Below are positions 34,846 to 44,153 of a stretch of 64,000 nt of DNA, one piece after another. The translations under genes and the position numbers were made by a program. This DNA comes from Candidatus Obscuribacter sp. (GTDB lineage: Bacteria > Cyanobacteriota > Vampirovibrionia > Obscuribacterales > Obscuribacteraceae), in assembly GCA_016718315.1 (NCBI GenBank), contig JADKDV010000001.1, positions 992,001 to 1,056,000 on the forward strand. The letters are read 5' to 3'. Numbering within the stretch: the first letter of the stretch is position 1; each line of letters opens with the position of its first letter. The notes under the pieces were generated by a model. That model ran no database searches and was not told where the DNA came from. It saw only the letters and a program-made list of their open reading frames with translations.

Positions 34846-36081
34846 TTGTCTAATAGTTATTTGTTCACATCCGAATCAGTTACAGAAGGACATCCAGACA
34901 AAGTCTGCGATCAGATTTCTGATGCCATTCTCGATAAAATTCTCAGTCAGGATGTGAATGGTCGTGTTGCGGCCGAATGTGCAGTATCTACAGGGCTTGT
35001 GCTCGTCACGGGCGAAATCACCACCACTGCCTCAATTGACGTGCAGGAACTGGTCCGCTCTGTGATTGCCGAAATCGGTTATACCGGCGAAAAAGGCGGC
35101 GGCTTTGACGCTCATAGCTGTGCCGTACTTACTGCCATCAACAAACAGTCTCCTGATATTGCCCAGGGTGTTGGCAAAGCGCTCGAGCACAGAGAAAACG
35201 GCTCTGATGATAAGAGCGACGAAACTGGCGCTGGCGACCAGGGTATGATGTTTGGCTTTGCTTGCCAGGAAACTCCTGAGCTTATGCCCATGCCTATTTC
35301 ACTGGCTCACCGCATGGCACGCCGCCTCACCGAAGTACGCAAAAACGGCACACTGCCTTATCTCAGACCAGACGGCAAAACTCAAGTAACCATCGAATAC
35401 GAAGGCTTGAAGCCAGTCAGAGTCGAAGCCATTGTTATTTCAACCCAACATGACCCAGCCATTGATGGTGTCGAAGACAATGAAAAAGTGCAAGCTCGCA
35501 TTGCTCAAGATCTCAAAGCATATGTCATTATGCCGGTCTTCCAAGATCTCAAAATCCAGCCAGATGACAAAACCCGTTATTTGATCAATCCCTCCGGTCG
35601 CTTTGTAGTAGGCGGACCTCAAGGTGATGCAGGTCTTACTGGACGCAAAATCATCGTGGATACCTATGGTGGTTACAGTCGCCATGGTGGCGGTGCTTTT
35701 AGTGGTAAAGATCCAACAAAAGTAGACAGATCAGCTGCTTACGCTGCCCGCTATGTAGCCAAAAACCTCGTGGCCGCAGGACTGGCTGAGCGCTGTGAAG
35801 TGCAGATTGCTTATGCCATCGGTGTGGCTAGACCGGTCTCGGTCCATGTCACCACATTTGGTACTGGCAAAATCAGCGATGACGAAATCACCGAAGTAGT
35901 CAAAAAAGTGTTTGACTTGAGACCAGCAGCCATTATCAAAGCTTTTGCGCTCAATGAGCAACCCAAAAAGCATGGTGGCAAATTCTTCCGCAATGTGGCT
36001 GCTTACGGTCACTTTGGACGTCCAGACCTGGACTTGCCCTGGGAAATGCTGGACAAGGTAGAAGATCAAAAAAGTCTCTAG
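34846..36081 (+). CDS. metK: S-adenosylmethionine synthetase
   Basis: 411 residues. Makes SAM from methionine and ATP. Hallmarks: SESVTEGHPDKVCDQISDAI at the N-terminus, GAGDQGMMFGFAC (about 126-138), KIIVDTYGGYSRHGGGAFSG and KDPTKVDRSAAYAARYVAKN. Start is TTG 34846 with GGAG 8 bases upstream. SAM supply is relevant to the methyltransferases and MiaB elsewhere in the window, but metK itself stands alone between the ECF operon (divergent) and the FHA-cyclase gene (80 bases downstream). Confidence 0.97.
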   Translation: MSNSYLFTSESVTEGHPDKVCDQISDAILDKILSQDVNGRVAAECAVSTGLVLVTGEITTTASIDVQELVRSVIAEIGYTGEKGGGFDAHSCAVLTAINKQSPDIAQGVGKALEHRENGSDDKSDETGAGDQGMMFGFACQETPELMPMPISLAHRMARRLTEVRKNGTLPYLRPDGKTQVTIEYEGLKPVRVEAIVISTQHDPAIDGVEDNEKVQARIAQDLKAYVIMPVFQDLKIQPDDKTRYLINPSGRFVVGGPQGDAGLTGRKIIVDTYGGYSRHGGGAFSGKDPTKVDRSAAYAARYVAKNLVAAGLAERCEVQIAYAIGVARPVSVHVTTFGTGKISDDEITEVVKKVFDLRPAAIIKAFALNEQPKKHGGKFFRNVAAYGHFGRPDLDLPWEMLDKVEDQKSL

Positions 36082-36161
36082 CTAAAGTCGCTAGTGCCTG
36101 ATTCGACAATGGCGAAAGTCACTAAAAGTACGAAAGGTACTAAGCGCATGGAGACTAATCG

Positions 36162-37130
36162 ATGAAGTCGGGCTCACTAACAGTCAATCCCGACACACCA
36201 GAAGCCTACACAGTCCAACTAACGGAAGGTGAGGTATTGCAGGTCGGGCGTAAGCCTGCCAGCGGCGGCATCAAAAAACTAGTATTGCCTTTTCCGGAAG
36301 TATCTGGTCAGCATGCTGAGCTGCGCTGTAAACCTGATGGCTGGACGATAGTCGATAACGGCAGCACAAACGGCACCACTCTTAATGGTGCCCGTTTGAC
36401 TCCCGGCCGTGAATACCACGTGCGCTCTGGTGACCGTGTGCGCATAGCCCAGTATGAGCTTCTCGTCTTCCCGCCTGATTCAGACAATCAAGCTGAAGAA
36501 GAAATGGAAGACGCACAGGACCGCACACAGTTTCGCATCCAGATGATGAATGCCACCATCCTGGTTGGTGACATCAAAGGTTTTACATCCTTAATGGAGC
36601 GTCACGCCAAACAACCAGAACTGGTAATGCAAGCTGCCCAGAAAGTTTTTGATACGCTCAATGAAGAAATCAACCGCAATTATGGTCAACTTGAAAAAAT
36701 CGCTGGTGATGCCATCATGGCTTACTGGCAAGGTGCCGAACCAAAAGGTGGCGGCTCGCTCTCGGCCTGTCAGGCTTGCTTTACGTCGCTAAAATTGCGC
36801 GGCTTGACCCACAGACTGGGCAATGATCGCACCATCTGGCCTTTTGTGGATTATCCATTGATGCTCGACATGGCTCTTGCCACAGGGCCCGTAGCATCTG
36901 GCAGTCTCGGACACAGTGTCTCCAACCCCGCGCTACTGGGTGATACAGCCAATCTAGTCTTTAGACTGGAAAAACTAATCGGTGATGATCGTCCCGGCGA
37001 TATCATTGTGGAAGGCTCTACTTATGAGCTTGCCAAAAACAATTTCAAATTCGACTTCCTTGGTCAGACCACAGTAAAAGGTCGCACCAAGCCTGTAGAC
37101 GTCTATAGACTAATTGAACCAATCGCCTGA
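36162..37130 (+). CDS. FHA domain - class III adenylate cyclase
   Basis: 322 residues. Residues 20-103 are an FHA phosphothreonine-binding domain (VGRKP with Arg30, SGQHAEL 49-55, DNGSTNGTTLNG 65-76). Residues 128-320 are a class III nucleotidyl cyclase: metal-binding Asp137 (VGDIKGFT) and Asp183 (KIAGDAIMAYW), base-recognising Lys179 and Asp261, and transition-state Asn264 and Arg268 (DTANLVFRLE). All key residues are present, so it probably makes cAMP, under control of a phosphorylated partner bound by FHA. Cytoplasmic. ATG 36162 has GGAG 8 bases upstream; the nagZ-like gene follows by 15 bases. Confidence 0.93.
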   Translation: MKSGSLTVNPDTPEAYTVQLTEGEVLQVGRKPASGGIKKLVLPFPEVSGQHAELRCKPDGWTIVDNGSTNGTTLNGARLTPGREYHVRSGDRVRIAQYELLVFPPDSDNQAEEEMEDAQDRTQFRIQMMNATILVGDIKGFTSLMERHAKQPELVMQAAQKVFDTLNEEINRNYGQLEKIAGDAIMAYWQGAEPKGGGSLSACQACFTSLKLRGLTHRLGNDRTIWPFVDYPLMLDMALATGPVASGSLGHSVSNPALLGDTANLVFRLEKLIGDDRPGDIIVEGSTYELAKNNFKFDFLGQTTVKGRTKPVDVYRLIEPIA

Positions 37131-37145
37131 TTTATCGGAGTGATA

Positions 37146-38663
37146 TTGAAAAGCATCGAGCAGGCTGTCGGTAGACTGATACTGGGTAGACTGCCTGGTG
37201 TCGTGCTGGACGCCGAACACAGACGCTTGCTAAAAACTGGCAGATTGGGTGGGCTGACTCTATTTAAGGACAATGCCTCAGACCTTGAGCAGTTAACCAC
37301 ACTGTGCCGCGAGACCATCGAATCCAGCTTGCATACACCGGTACTAACAGTGGACCAGGAAGGCGGAGCGGTGCAGCGCTTTGACCATGTGCTGTCACCA
37401 CTGCCAGCGCCAATGGCACTGGCATCTCTCGGTCCCACAGCCCTTAAAATCGCCACCAGAATTAGTGCCCACCAACTCAAACTACTGGGCTTTAACTTAC
37501 TACTAGCCCCCACTCTTGATTTATTGACCAATGCCAAAAATCCCATTATCTGCACCAGAGCATTTGGCGACGACATCGAGGCGGTTTCAAAAGCTGGACA
37601 TATTGTCATAGAAGAAATTGAAAAGGCTGGTCTAAGAGCCTGCGGCAAGCACTTCCCCGGACACGGCTCCACCAGCGAAGACTCCCATCTGTCACTGGCA
37701 GTGGTGGCAAAGACAAAAGCACAACTTTTAAAAGAAGACCTCTTACCATTTATCAATAATCTGCCAGCCTTAAGCTCAGTCTTGATTGGTCACATCTGGC
37801 TGCCGGAGATAGATAAAGAGCCTCTGCCAGCCAGTCTTTCGCCTAACATAATCAGCGCTCTGCTAAAAGAAGAACTGGGCTACAAGGGATTAATTGTATC
37901 GGACGACATGTTGATGAAGGGTCTGACAAACCAGTACGGCCTCGGCGAGGCCTGTGTGCTGGGCATACTAGCTGGACTAGATTTACTGCTTGTCTGTGGC
38001 ACCATTGACGAGACCATAGCGGCCCATGCCACCATCGTGCAGGCTGTCAAAAGTGGACGGATTACGCAAGAGCGGCTCAGTCACTCAATTAAAATGCTTG
38101 ATAAGTATTTTGATAAACGACCAGTGGCACCAGGCGATGATCCCGAATTTTTGACGAGACTTACCAGACAAATCGAGATTGATAACGCTGCGCTCTTGGA
38201 CCTCGCCAGTAAATCTCCGGCGATAAACAAAGGTACACTCCAAAAATTGACCGGTCATTACAAAGTCCTTGTGCCAGCTCATCCGCGCTATCCCATGCCG
38301 CTTTATGAGCAGCTACAAAAACAAGCATTGGCTCAGGTATCATTTGAAGAACTGCGCTACGCCTTGAATCCAGAAGATGACGAAGTCGCATTTTTAAAAG
38401 AAAAAATAAGAGATCAAAACACCATATTGCTCACCTTCCGCTCTTATATCAACGGCGGCCAACTTAAACTAATTGAGGCAGTCGGTTGTGCCAAAAGTCT
38501 TATCCATATTGCCCTTGATAGTCCCTACGACTTAAGCGCCAGTAGCGCTAGCGCAAAGCTGGCAATAGCCCTGCAAGACCCATCCGATTTAGCCATAGCA
38601 GGGCTTGCTCTAGCCCTGGCAGGTAAGTCTCAACCCTCGGGCAAAATGCAAATACTGCACTGA
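37146..38663 (+). CDS. nagZ: Glycoside hydrolase family 3 beta-N-acetylhexosaminidase (NagZ-like)
   Basis: 505 residues. Removes terminal GlcNAc from muropeptides in cell-wall recycling. GH3 signatures: LTVDQEGGAVQRFD (substrate Arg/Asp), the catalytic loop KHFPGHGSTSEDSH with the Asp/His pair, and nucleophile Asp in LIVSDDMLMKGL. A C-terminal domain of about 150 residues (after 345) extends beyond the single-domain proteobacterial NagZ, as in Firmicute-type enzymes. Start: GTG 37140 overlaps the SD GGAG (37137-37140), so TTG 37146, 5 bases beyond it, is preferred. Likely co-transcribed with the cyclase gene. Confidence 0.9.
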   Translation: MKSIEQAVGRLILGRLPGVVLDAEHRRLLKTGRLGGLTLFKDNASDLEQLTTLCRETIESSLHTPVLTVDQEGGAVQRFDHVLSPLPAPMALASLGPTALKIATRISAHQLKLLGFNLLLAPTLDLLTNAKNPIICTRAFGDDIEAVSKAGHIVIEEIEKAGLRACGKHFPGHGSTSEDSHLSLAVVAKTKAQLLKEDLLPFINNLPALSSVLIGHIWLPEIDKEPLPASLSPNIISALLKEELGYKGLIVSDDMLMKGLTNQYGLGEACVLGILAGLDLLLVCGTIDETIAAHATIVQAVKSGRITQERLSHSIKMLDKYFDKRPVAPGDDPEFLTRLTRQIEIDNAALLDLASKSPAINKGTLQKLTGHYKVLVPAHPRYPMPLYEQLQKQALAQVSFEELRYALNPEDDEVAFLKEKIRDQNTILLTFRSYINGGQLKLIEAVGCAKSLIHIALDSPYDLSASSASAKLAIALQDPSDLAIAGLALALAGKSQPSGKMQILH

Positions 38664-38698
38664 CCACAAAAAGCCTATAATAGATAAAAAGGTGAATT

Positions 38699-38980
38699 AT
38701 GGAAGAAGATCTGAAGCAAAAGTCCGAAATCAAAGAAACAGCGGACCCTGCTGCTGCGACGCCGCAGACTGCTCCAGTCGCTGACAATGCTAATGCCGGT
38801 CAGCCAGCTGATCCCTATGGTCTCAATGCTGCCAACGACCTATTGAGCAACCCCAAAGTCAAAAAGTACATGGGTCGCATGTCCAAAGTGCTAATTGGTT
38901 TTGCCATATTGGGCAGCATCATGATGATTCTGGCAGTTACGGCCATAAGCACACTTTTTAATATGATCATACCTAAGTAG
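38699..38980 (+). CDS. Small single-pass membrane protein
   Basis: 93 residues. N-terminal 50 residues are acidic, Ala/Pro-rich and probably disordered (ADPAAATPQTAPVADNANAG); then a basic stretch (PKVKKYMGRMSK) and one membrane helix near the C-terminus (VLIGFAILGSIMMILAVTAI). No family recognised. ATG 38699 with AAAGG 8 bases upstream; a TATAAT box at 38676-38681 may give it its own transcript with a very short leader. Confidence 0.72.
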   Translation: MEEDLKQKSEIKETADPAAATPQTAPVADNANAGQPADPYGLNAANDLLSNPKVKKYMGRMSKVLIGFAILGSIMMILAVTAISTLFNMIIPK

Positions 38981-38990
38981 CAGACGCTAC

Positions 38991-40613
38991 TCAGGCACCA
39001 CCTTTGATATCACGAAATAGTGATATTGGTACAGCCGCTCTCAGCGCTTGAGACTTAGCCGCTTCGGCAGCAGCCAACAAAACGCCCAGGTCAAGGCAGT
39101 CTTCGGGTATGCAAGCGACACCAAAAGCCAGTGATAGATTGGCGCTGTCAATGCCGTAGGCAAGTGGTGAGCTCCAGATTGCTCGAGCAATACGTTGAGC
39201 AAAGATATTGGCACCACTAGTCTTGGTGTTAGGCAAAAGCATGGCGTAATCGTACTGGTCATAGTGGGCAAGCAAGTCAATGTGACGTTTTAGACGACTG
39301 ATACGACGCACGACCTCAGCCACAGCAGGTACATCCAGAGGCTCTCTAACAAAGTTAGGTGGACCAGTTACCACTCTCATTTCCATTACCATGACAGATA
39401 GCGGACTGCCCGAGCGGTACCCTCTAAAATATTCTTGCTCAAGAAAATACAAAAACGCTGGATAAGTAAACATGCCGGTCTCAGGACGTCTGAGACTCAT
39501 CATCACTGAGTGAATCTTTGATTTATCAATCACTTTTGGATTGATTGACGGCTTTTCTTCTTTGGTGGGGACAAAGTCATTTGTAAATGTGACCAGGTCA
39601 GAACTAAGTAACAGTGCAACAACTGGCACCCACTGACTGCGAGACAATCTCAAACTATCAACTAACGCCTTAATAGCAGTACGATCATCAATTGCTTGAT
39701 AAAACCGCTTAAGCAAGTCCGGCTCGATACTGGGATCACGGCTGGCCAGCACATCAAAGTCAGAACCAAGCAAACTGTCATGTTTGCGAATCAGAACCGA
39801 CTCGGGCAAAAGCCCGACGTTTTTGATGAAGTTGACTTTGTCGACGAGCTGTACGCCAAGGATAACAAGACTCTCGATGGGTTGCCCGACGTTGCGCTCA
39901 GTCACCCTGACGCGAGGCTCAAACTTATATTTACCTTCTCTCCAGGTAAGTAACTCAAGAATACCTTCATCACCAGGAATACCGGCAATGTCAGCGTGCT
40001 GAGGCTCACCATCAACAAAGAAAATTTTGGCATGGGCACTGCCTTGATCAATATCCATGCGACCGGTCATGCGTGCAAGTAGCACCGATTGCAATAGCCT
40101 TGAGATCTCGACAAGAGACAAGTCACCATTTGGTGGCAAGGTCGAACGGCTCCAGGCATTGTCGCTTGTGCCCATACGCTGTACAGCACTGGGCTCAGAC
40201 TCATCGGTCTGATTAGCCGAATTCATATAATAGGTATCGCGACGTTTACTTTGATCGCGGTAAGCCTCGGAGACCGACACTACACCATCGGCTTGAATAC
40301 TCTGGTGCACTTCTCCACAGGAAGAGAGAATGAGGTTATATACAAGCAATACATCACAACTCTTGTAATCCCATACAAGACGCATGTTTTTGCCAACTAA
40401 AAGCTTCCACTCAGTGTCCCCACCACGCCAGGGACAGTGAATATTAAGAGTAAAGTCCACAAGTCTGTCAGGTGTTGTCCAGCTTATCTCGACTTGTCTG
40501 CCTCTATGCTCCATTGCCACCGATAGATAATGGTGGATCTCTGACAAGCCCGGCGCGGCCGGCAACTTTTGCAGAGTTTTTGGAATAGGGCCAGATCTCC
40601 TGAGCATATGCAA
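38991..40613 (-). CDS. DUF4388 protein with degenerate GGDEF-like domain
   Basis: 540 residues. The N-terminal 140 residues (starting MHMLRRSGPIPK) are unassigned. A DUF4388 domain lies at about 162-233 (GDLSLVEISRLLQSVLLARM, AKIFFVDGEPQHADIAG, ILELLTWREGKYKFEP). The C-terminus (about 375-530) follows the GGDEF plan (AFLYFLEQEYFRGYRSGSPL, VVRRISRLKRHIDLLAHY) but has HYDQYDYAMLLPN where GGDEF should be, so it should not make cyclic-di-GMP; it may bind a nucleotide or only dimerise. ATG 40613. No signal peptide. One of three DUF4388 proteins here. Confidence 0.8.
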   Translation of the reverse strand: MHMLRRSGPIPKTLQKLPAAPGLSEIHHYLSVAMEHRGRQVEISWTTPDRLVDFTLNIHCPWRGGDTEWKLLVGKNMRLVWDYKSCDVLLVYNLILSSCGEVHQSIQADGVVSVSEAYRDQSKRRDTYYMNSANQTDESEPSAVQRMGTSDNAWSRSTLPPNGDLSLVEISRLLQSVLLARMTGRMDIDQGSAHAKIFFVDGEPQHADIAGIPGDEGILELLTWREGKYKFEPRVRVTERNVGQPIESLVILGVQLVDKVNFIKNVGLLPESVLIRKHDSLLGSDFDVLASRDPSIEPDLLKRFYQAIDDRTAIKALVDSLRLSRSQWVPVVALLLSSDLVTFTNDFVPTKEEKPSINPKVIDKSKIHSVMMSLRRPETGMFTYPAFLYFLEQEYFRGYRSGSPLSVMVMEMRVVTGPPNFVREPLDVPAVAEVVRRISRLKRHIDLLAHYDQYDYAMLLPNTKTSGANIFAQRIARAIWSSPLAYGIDSANLSLAFGVACIPEDCLDLGVLLAAAEAAKSQALRAAVPISLFRDIKGGA

Positions 40614-40819
40614 CCATCCTTTTCAGCCTGCATCTACGGCAATAGGTACGAACCTAACTCGATGCAGTTAACGCTTTACTCGACTAATATTCCCCTCCCG
40701 TGGCTAAAATAACCACTCAAGAGAGATTCAAAAATTATCAGCCAGCCACTTGGCTAGCCACAATCGCTCTCAAAAGAGATGTGGTTAATAGACAAACAGT
40801 TGCAAGAGTGACTCCATGC

Positions 40820-40847
40820 TTTGAATCAAACCAGCACTGGGTACTAT
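40820..40847 (+). promoter_or_regulatory. Candidate promoter for the WG-repeat gene pair
   Basis: TTTGAA (40820-40825), 16-base spacer, TACTAT (40842-40847). Transcript would start near 40854, about 48 bases before the proposed GTG start at 40902. Confidence 0.3.
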
Positions 40848-40901
40848 GCTTGAAGTCAAGGCAATAGTGTCCAGTTTGACCATGCAGTGCAGGTAGTTGA
40901 T

Positions 40902-42092
40902 GTGACCAATTTTTACCAGGTCTATCTAGCAAACATCAGTGTCGTTATCGCACTGATTGCTATCTATCTCTGTCTGCCTTTTTCTGGCATAAAAATCAAA
41001 AAGTTTGGACCGGTCTATACTTTTGCCTATGCCTTAATTAGTGCCTTTATCTTTTTAGGCTGCTTGTATGTTGGCGCTGTGATTCTGTTTATGAGCTTCT
41101 GGGTGGCTCTAGCCGGTGGCGCATGGGCTTTTGGATTGTTCACTTTAATCGCCCTGGCAATCGCCATTCTGGCAATGTTTGCAAACTATTTGACACTAAA
41201 AAATCTTGCTAAATACTATCCACAAATTTTGGCTATAACTTCTCCGATGGCATTAAAAGTGACTTCCAGTCTAATTGTGTGTACACAGATTGGCAGCATA
41301 TTTTTGTTTGAAAAGTTTGAACTACTTTATAAAAGTCCCAATATTGCCATGGGCTATATCGACAAAACCGGCAAAATAGTGATTGCACCAGCCTTTGGCG
41401 ATGTCGAAAAATTCCACGACGGTAAAGCAATAACCTGGGCACAAGACTCCTATCCATCCTTTTCATCCACCCCCTCCAAGCTAGCAAGCTACTCCCTGAT
41501 AGATAGGAGTGGCAAAACAATCAAATCAATTACACCCGACGAGCGCGCCGCACTCAAGGCTAAATATAAAGCGCTCAATCTTGAAGACTACCCCGAGCCA
41601 TGTTTTCAAAAGCTCGATCTACAATTTACAGGTGAATTTCAGGAAGGCTTATCTGTTGTCTGCAATGAGCAATACCAAAAAGGTTATGTAGACAAAACTG
41701 GCAAACTTATATATGCCTATCAGTTTAGTGACGCTCGTCAGTTTAGTGAGGGATTGGCGGCAGTAAGTCCATATGGTCAGTGGGGTTATATGGACCACAG
41801 CGGCAAGATGGTGATTCCAGCATATTTTCAAAAAGCCGGACCATTTCACGAAGGTTTAGCGCCAGTAGCTATTTCAAATCCCAAAAGAGATGATAGATAC
41901 AATTTAGGCAGCACCACGGATGATTTACTCTATGGTTACATCGATAAAAGAGGTAACTTTGTCATACCACCGATGTTCTTTTATGCCTATCCATTTAGCG
42001 AAGGACTGGCTGGAGTGCAGGTAGATCTCAATAAATTACCAAGACTCGAAGAAGGGCAGAAGACTCTGAAAAGGTATTTACGTGATCGCTAG
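40902..42092 (+). CDS. Membrane-anchored WG-repeat protein (paralogue 1)
   Basis: 396 residues. The N-terminal 125 residues form about four membrane helices (LYLCLPFSGIKIKKFG-like segment, then FILGC, MSFWVALAGG). After a fifth helix near 135-150 comes a domain of WG beta-repeats: GYIDKTGKIVIAPAFGDVEK, GYVDKTGKLIYAYQFSD, GYMDHSGKMVIPAYFQKAG, GYIDKRGNFVIPPMF, each followed by F..GLA.V. WG repeats build a beta-propeller-like or solenoid surface of unknown ligand. Start: GTG 40902 (AGG 8 bases upstream) is chosen over GTG 40887, because it makes the N-terminus align without gaps to the next gene's product. Confidence 0.83.
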   Translation: MTNFYQVYLANISVVIALIAIYLCLPFSGIKIKKFGPVYTFAYALISAFIFLGCLYVGAVILFMSFWVALAGGAWAFGLFTLIALAIAILAMFANYLTLKNLAKYYPQILAITSPMALKVTSSLIVCTQIGSIFLFEKFELLYKSPNIAMGYIDKTGKIVIAPAFGDVEKFHDGKAITWAQDSYPSFSSTPSKLASYSLIDRSGKTIKSITPDERAALKAKYKALNLEDYPEPCFQKLDLQFTGEFQEGLSVVCNEQYQKGYVDKTGKLIYAYQFSDARQFSEGLAAVSPYGQWGYMDHSGKMVIPAYFQKAGPFHEGLAPVAISNPKRDDRYNLGSTTDDLLYGYIDKRGNFVIPPMFFYAYPFSEGLAGVQVDLNKLPRLEEGQKTLKRYLRDR

Positions 42093-42125
42093 CATGCTGA
42101 AGCGGTAGTGCAGGAATAGGTATTA

Positions 42126-44153
42126 GTGGAACAAAGTGCAATTACATTTTTAGCAAATGCCAGTGCACCAATGGCTCTGGTAGCACTTTATCTTTGCTTG
42201 CCATTGTCGGGCATCAAGCTCAAGCCATTTGGCGTAATCTTTGCCATTATATTTTCGTTTTTTAGTGCGCTCATCGCCATGCTCAGCCTCTTTATTGGCG
42301 GGATGTCTTTGTACGTCGCATTTTGGGCAGCCCTTGGTGGCGGACAAGGTGTCCTAGCATTTATCGCAGTAATCGAAACAGCCGTGGCTATTGGAGCAGT
42401 CGCAGCAAATTACTGGACTATCGCTCTCAGTGCCAGTTTGATGCCAGACGTACTGACGATTACTTCAAAAAAAGCATTGCTGTGCACATCTGTGCTCATA
42501 GTTGCTACTCAGGCTGCTAGTGTCTATATGCTGCAAACTTTTGGTCCTATTGGAGTTGGCAAAGCAAGACCACTATTTGGTTTTATCGATAAGAGCGGCA
42601 AATTTATAATCAAACCAAGTTATGGTGACGTTGAAAAATTCCACAACGGACTGGCCGTTGTCTGGCCAGAAGCCGCATATCCAGAGATTGTGGGGGATGT
42701 AGAGGCACTGAAGAGCTACAGCCAAATAGATAAAAACGGCAAAGTAGCAAAAACTATAAACGAGTCCCAACACCGCGCCATCAAAAACAATTATCTCTAT
42801 ACAAATCCTGAAGATGCCTACGAATGCAAGTCAGGCAATAATTCCTTCAGTTTACTTGGACGAGAATCAAACTGGCAGTACGGCAAAGGCACTGGCTCAG
42901 ACATAGCCAGCAAGTATTTTGAGGGACTGGCTGTTAAGCAGTCAAAAAACTACCGCTATGGCTATGTCGATAGCCAAGGCAAGACGATCATAGCACCAAG
43001 CTACATAGAAGCATTACGCTTCACCGAAGGTCTTGCGGCAGTGCAAAAAAATGACAAATGGGGCTACATAGATCGTAGTGGCAAGTATGTGATAAAACCT
43101 CAGTTTGACAAAGCTTCACCCTTTAGCGAAGGACTGGCCTGCGTCGGTATCTACAATGACACCAATGACCCTAAATATAGTACTGCTCCAATAGGTCTTG
43201 CGCGCTTTGGCTATATCGACAAAACTGGTAAGTTCGTTATCCCACCAGTGCTAATGCATGCCTATTCATTCTCGGAAGGACTGGCTGGTGCTTGCATAGA
43301 CGTAAATAATCCACCAGATCTTAAATACACCCCCCAAAATCAAAAAGAACTGGAAGAAAAAATGAGAGCAGCTAGTGAGAGCGCTCTTAAAGACCGCTCA
43401 CTACGATGCGTGAAGGCCTGGCGCGACAGCGGCACCTGGGGAGAAACTGCCGAAAACGGACCTGAGTGGTTGGCAGAAGTCGAACAACTCTTGAAAGTTG
43501 AACCAGGCAATGACGATTTTTATGCGTACAGAGCAGCAATTTATACCGGACTATATCCAGTCAAATTTAAAGAAGCAAAAGCGTCCGCCCTCGAGGCACT
43601 GGCTATCAACAACAAAAATGCCCTTGCCCACGGCGTCCTCGCTCACTGCCTCACTGTCAATAAAGACAATAAAGGGGCCATTGAGCACTTTAGTAAAGCT
43701 ATTGATTATCAGCCGCAAAATCCCGAGTGGTATGCCAACCGTGGACTGACCTATGAAGACACTGGCGAGAACAAGAAAGCTATCCTCGATTACACCAGTA
43801 TGCTCGACAATAGCCTGGACAAAGCCTGGGCTTATGGCTCAAGAGCCCACGCCCGGTTGAGCATCGAAGATAGAGCTGGAGCCATTCAAGACTCAGATAA
43901 TGCCATTGAGCAAGACATCACAAGTGTATTTGCCTACAAGCAAAAGGCAGATGCCTTAAGTCGTCAGGGCAAGTTTGTGCTGGCTCTTGCCGAACTGGCC
44001 AAAGCCGAAGCCTACATCAATCCAAACAGCTGGGAAATGCTCGAACTACTACAAATGCGCCAGTCAATGTTGGGCTTTAAAGGTGATAAAGCAAAAGCAA
44101 ATGCTGTGCAAAAACAGATACAACAGCTCAAGAAACAACTAGTAGCAAACTAG
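42126..44153 (+). CDS. Membrane WG-repeat protein with C-terminal TPR (paralogue 2)
   Basis: 675 residues. Same N-terminal membrane block as the previous gene (LYLCLPLSGIKLKPFG; FLANAS versus YLANIS) and at least four WG repeats (GFIDKSGKFIIKPSYGDVEK, GYVDSQGKTIIAPSY, GYIDRSGKYVIKPQFDKAS, GYIDKTGKFVIPPV). It adds about 230 C-terminal residues of TPR-type helices (NALAHGVLAHCLTVNKDNKG, PEWYANRGLTYEDTGENKKA), a protein-interaction module. Start GTG 42126, 33 bases after the previous stop: a tandem duplicate in one operon. Its TAG stop shares the bases CTAG with the stop of the convergent heme oxygenase gene. Confidence 0.88.
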   Translation: MEQSAITFLANASAPMALVALYLCLPLSGIKLKPFGVIFAIIFSFFSALIAMLSLFIGGMSLYVAFWAALGGGQGVLAFIAVIETAVAIGAVAANYWTIALSASLMPDVLTITSKKALLCTSVLIVATQAASVYMLQTFGPIGVGKARPLFGFIDKSGKFIIKPSYGDVEKFHNGLAVVWPEAAYPEIVGDVEALKSYSQIDKNGKVAKTINESQHRAIKNNYLYTNPEDAYECKSGNNSFSLLGRESNWQYGKGTGSDIASKYFEGLAVKQSKNYRYGYVDSQGKTIIAPSYIEALRFTEGLAAVQKNDKWGYIDRSGKYVIKPQFDKASPFSEGLACVGIYNDTNDPKYSTAPIGLARFGYIDKTGKFVIPPVLMHAYSFSEGLAGACIDVNNPPDLKYTPQNQKELEEKMRAASESALKDRSLRCVKAWRDSGTWGETAENGPEWLAEVEQLLKVEPGNDDFYAYRAAIYTGLYPVKFKEAKASALEALAINNKNALAHGVLAHCLTVNKDNKGAIEHFSKAIDYQPQNPEWYANRGLTYEDTGENKKAILDYTSMLDNSLDKAWAYGSRAHARLSIEDRAGAIQDSDNAIEQDITSVFAYKQKADALSRQGKFVLALAELAKAEAYINPNSWEMLELLQMRQSMLGFKGDKAKANAVQKQIQQLKKQLVAN

